Assembly: GCA_001462255.1 (NCBI GenBank)
Contig: LIUJ01000183.1
Coordinates: 368 to 6,116, forward strand
Source: Fibrobacteria bacterium GUT77
GTDB lineage: Bacteria > Fibrobacterota > Chitinivibrionia > Chitinivibrionales > Chitinispirillaceae
Length of the DNA stretch: 5,749 nt
Direction: 5' to 3'
The notes under the pieces were generated by a model. That model saw nothing but the letters and a program-made list of their open reading frames with translations, was not told the origin of the DNA and did not search any database. A program made the position numbers and the translations under genes. Shown here piece by piece: positions 5,714 to 5,749 of this stretch. Every line of letters starts with the position of its first letter. Positions within the stretch are counted from its first letter, which is position 1.

Positions 5714-5749
5714 ATGAAGGAAAAAATTCACCCGAAATACGAGGCGGCG
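5714..5749 (+). CDS. rpmE: 50S ribosomal protein L31, N-terminal 12 codons only
   Basis: The frame reads MKEKIHPKYEAA and runs off the right edge. The MKxxIHPKYE start is the conserved N-terminus of bacterial L31 (E. coli begins MKKDIHPKYEE). L31 sits on the large subunit near the central protuberance and bridges to the small subunit. The full protein is normally about 70 residues, so most of it is missing, including the positions that would show whether it is the zinc-binding (CxC) or the cysteine-free type. It has a strong GGAGG ribosome site, its own promoter and a leader of about 100 nt, and it is separated from the upstream gene by a terminator. With so few residues the call rests on motif and context. 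Confidence 0.88.
   Translation, partial: MKEKIHPKYEAA

Noticed and set aside
1..5749. CRISPR array, insertion sequence, attachment site or prophage genes
   Set aside because: No regularly spaced repeats, terminal inverted repeats, transposase or integrase motifs were seen; the tRNA 3' end has no visible duplicate in the window.

Overview
The window looks like chromosomal DNA from a moderately GC-rich bacterium with housekeeping genes at both edges and a small, poorly known three-gene operon between them. A class A penicillin-binding protein with the usual five glycosyltransferase and three transpeptidase motifs shows a peptidoglycan-making bacterium. AUA is a common isoleucine codon although the DNA is GC-rich. 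Nothing here fixes the phylum. There are no IS elements, integrases, CRISPR repeats or other clear signs of a mobile region.

Layout. Positions 1-2237 (minus strand) hold a PBP1A-type bifunctional peptidoglycan synthase whose C-terminal end lies beyond the left edge. Upstream of it, on the same strand, come a terminator-like hairpin (2267-2301), a tRNA-Ala with anticodon CGC (2319-2391) and a promoter with an AT-rich upstream element (2426-2474). From a divergent promoter (about 2519-2546) the plus strand carries a 76-residue orphan protein (2602-2832), a 678-residue protein resembling heparinase II/III-type (alpha/alpha)6-toroid polysaccharide lyases (2840-4876), and a YkgJ-type cysteine-cluster protein (4919-5503). 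A hairpin terminator (5522-5575) probably closes the operon. A new promoter (5577-5603) and a leader of about 100 nt then precede rpmE (ribosomal protein L31), of which only the first 12 codons are present.

How the genes may work together. The tRNA and PBP genes appear to share one transcription start, with a terminator-like stem between them, so PBP1A may be expressed by read-through from a tRNA promoter. The 76-aa and 678-aa genes are separated by only 7 nt and are very probably co-transcribed. The cysteine-cluster gene follows after 42 nt with no Shine-Dalgarno sequence and a perfect TATAAT just upstream, so it may be partly independent. The lyase-like protein has no signal peptide and many unpaired-looking cysteines, which suggests cytoplasmic work on imported or recycled oligosaccharides; that is inference. 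The part most likely to be undescribed is the pairing of the orphan small protein with a cytoplasmic lyase-like toroid enzyme.
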